Source: Porphyrobacter sp. (GTDB lineage: Bacteria; Pseudomonadota; Alphaproteobacteria; Sphingomonadales; Sphingomonadaceae). From it: a DNA stretch of 5,746 nucleotides. This document shows positions 5,177-5,746 of the stretch, piece by piece. Position 1 is the first letter of the stretch. Each line of letters opens with the position of its first letter. The stretch is taken from NCBI GenBank assembly GCA_021732945.1, contig JAKFWB010000356.1, forward strand, positions 1 to 5,746, read 5' to 3'. The position numbers were made by a program, and so were the translations under genes. Under the pieces are notes generated by a model that saw only the letters and a list, made by a program, of their open reading frames with translations, made no database searches and was not told the origin of the DNA.

Positions 5177-5746
5177 CCTTTTCCAAAAATGCGGCGGGTG
5201 CGGGCAATTCCGGCCATTAGCGCGTCGATATCGGCCTCGGTCGAATAGAGGCCGAAGCTGGCGCGCGCGGTGGCAGGAACGCCCAGGTAATCCATCAGCG
5301 GCTGGGCGCAGTGGTGGCCGGCGCGGATCGCGACATTGGCTTCGTCAAGGATCGTGCCGAGATCATGTGGGTGGATGTCATCAAGCGCGAAGCTGACGAT
5401 CCCGGCGCTGTCGGCGGGGCCGAACAGGGTGACGTCATTCATCGCCCCAAGCTCGCGGCGCAACCGGGCGACCAGCGCGGCTTCGTGGGTGTGGATGCGG
5501 CTTAGCCCGATGCCTTCGACATAATCCACGGCGGCGGCGAAGGCGATGGCCTCGGTGATCGCAGGCGTCCCGGCCTCAAACCGCTGCGGCGGCGGGGCGT
5601 AGGTGGTGCGTTCAAAGGTCACGCGGTCAATCATCGCGCCGCCGCCCTGATAGGGGGGCATGTCGGCAAGGATGTCGGCCTTCGCCCACAGCGCGCCGAT
5701 GCCAGTGGGGCCATAGAGCTTGTGCGCGGAGAAGACGTAGAAATCG
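5173..5746 (-). CDS. sufS: Cysteine desulfurase SufS, C-terminal part (cut by the window edge)
   Basis: A pyridoxal-phosphate enzyme that removes sulfur from L-cysteine as a persulfide for SUF cluster assembly. About 190 C-terminal residues are in the window; the frame runs open off the right edge. The visible part begins DFYVFSAHKLYGPTGIGALW, in which the Lys (ninth visible residue) is the expected cofactor-binding lysine. The catalytic cysteine is in RAGHHCAQPL, 137 residues later, close to the 138-residue spacing of Lys226 and Cys364 in E. coli SufS. The C-terminus (RASFGLYSTEADIDAL) is also typical. This is a group II (SufS-type) desulfurase, not IscS-type. About 215 N-terminal residues and the promoter are missing, presumably along with sufBCD upstream. 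The stop overlaps the sufT start. Confidence 0.96.
   Translation of the reverse strand, partial: DFYVFSAHKLYGPTGIGALWAKADILADMPPYQGGGAMIDRVTFERTTYAPPPQRFEAGTPAITEAIAFAAAVDYVEGIGLSRIHTHEAALVARLRRELGAMNDVTLFGPADSAGIVSFALDDIHPHDLGTILDEANVAIRAGHHCAQPLMDYLGVPATARASFGLYSTEADIDALMAGIARTRRIFGKG

Noticed and set aside
4320..5248. Overlapping plus-strand open frames (204 and 215 codons) opposite the GNAT, sufT and sufS genes
   Set aside because: These are antisense to three clearly identified proteins and have no family-like sequence.

Overview
The window is GC-rich, tightly packed chromosomal DNA. Protein similarity recalled from family knowledge points to an alphaproteobacterium, most likely a sphingomonad of the Erythrobacter type. 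The clues are the SufS-SufT-IscA/SufA order, a sphingomonad-style adenosine kinase and an EI24/CysZ-like membrane protein. The species cannot be fixed from the sequence alone. I see no tRNA, rRNA, CRISPR array, insertion sequence or phage gene.

Layout from left to right. Bases 1-218 hold no convincing gene. Bases 1-94 form three back-to-back G/C-rich hairpins that look like a palindromic intergenic repeat, and a weaker inverted repeat lies at 161-186. Bases 219-1220 (minus strand) encode a PfkB-family adenosine kinase with a GTG start set by a good ribosome binding site. A 126-base divergent intergenic region follows.

A plus-strand run comes next: an EI24/CysZ-like four-helix membrane protein (1347-2066), a small lipoprotein overlapping it by ATGA (2063-2473), and, after 60 bases, an unrecognised 314-residue soluble acidic protein (2534-3478). 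This last protein is internally duplicated and carries EF-hand-like DG-x-[VI]-x-x-x-E motifs. Eight bases after its stop codon it meets the minus-strand operon tail-to-tail.

The right half (3487-5746, minus strand) is the distal end of a SUF iron-sulfur cluster assembly operon, read from right to left. It holds sufS (cysteine desulfurase, N-terminal half outside the window), sufT (MIP18/DUF59 maturation factor), a GNAT acetyltransferase, an A-type carrier (SufA/IscA family) and a small coiled-coil hypothetical protein. The first four are joined by three successive 4-base stop/start overlaps (5173-5176, 4718-4721, 4224-4227), so they are probably translationally coupled. SufS supplies sulfur, the A-type carrier accepts or delivers clusters, and SufT helps mature target proteins. 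The acetyltransferase and the coiled-coil protein have no established role in this pathway.

Most of the window is ordinary housekeeping sequence. The parts that deserve a second look are the duplicated 314-residue protein, the GNAT and coiled-coil proteins tied to the suf operon, and the left-edge hairpin repeat.
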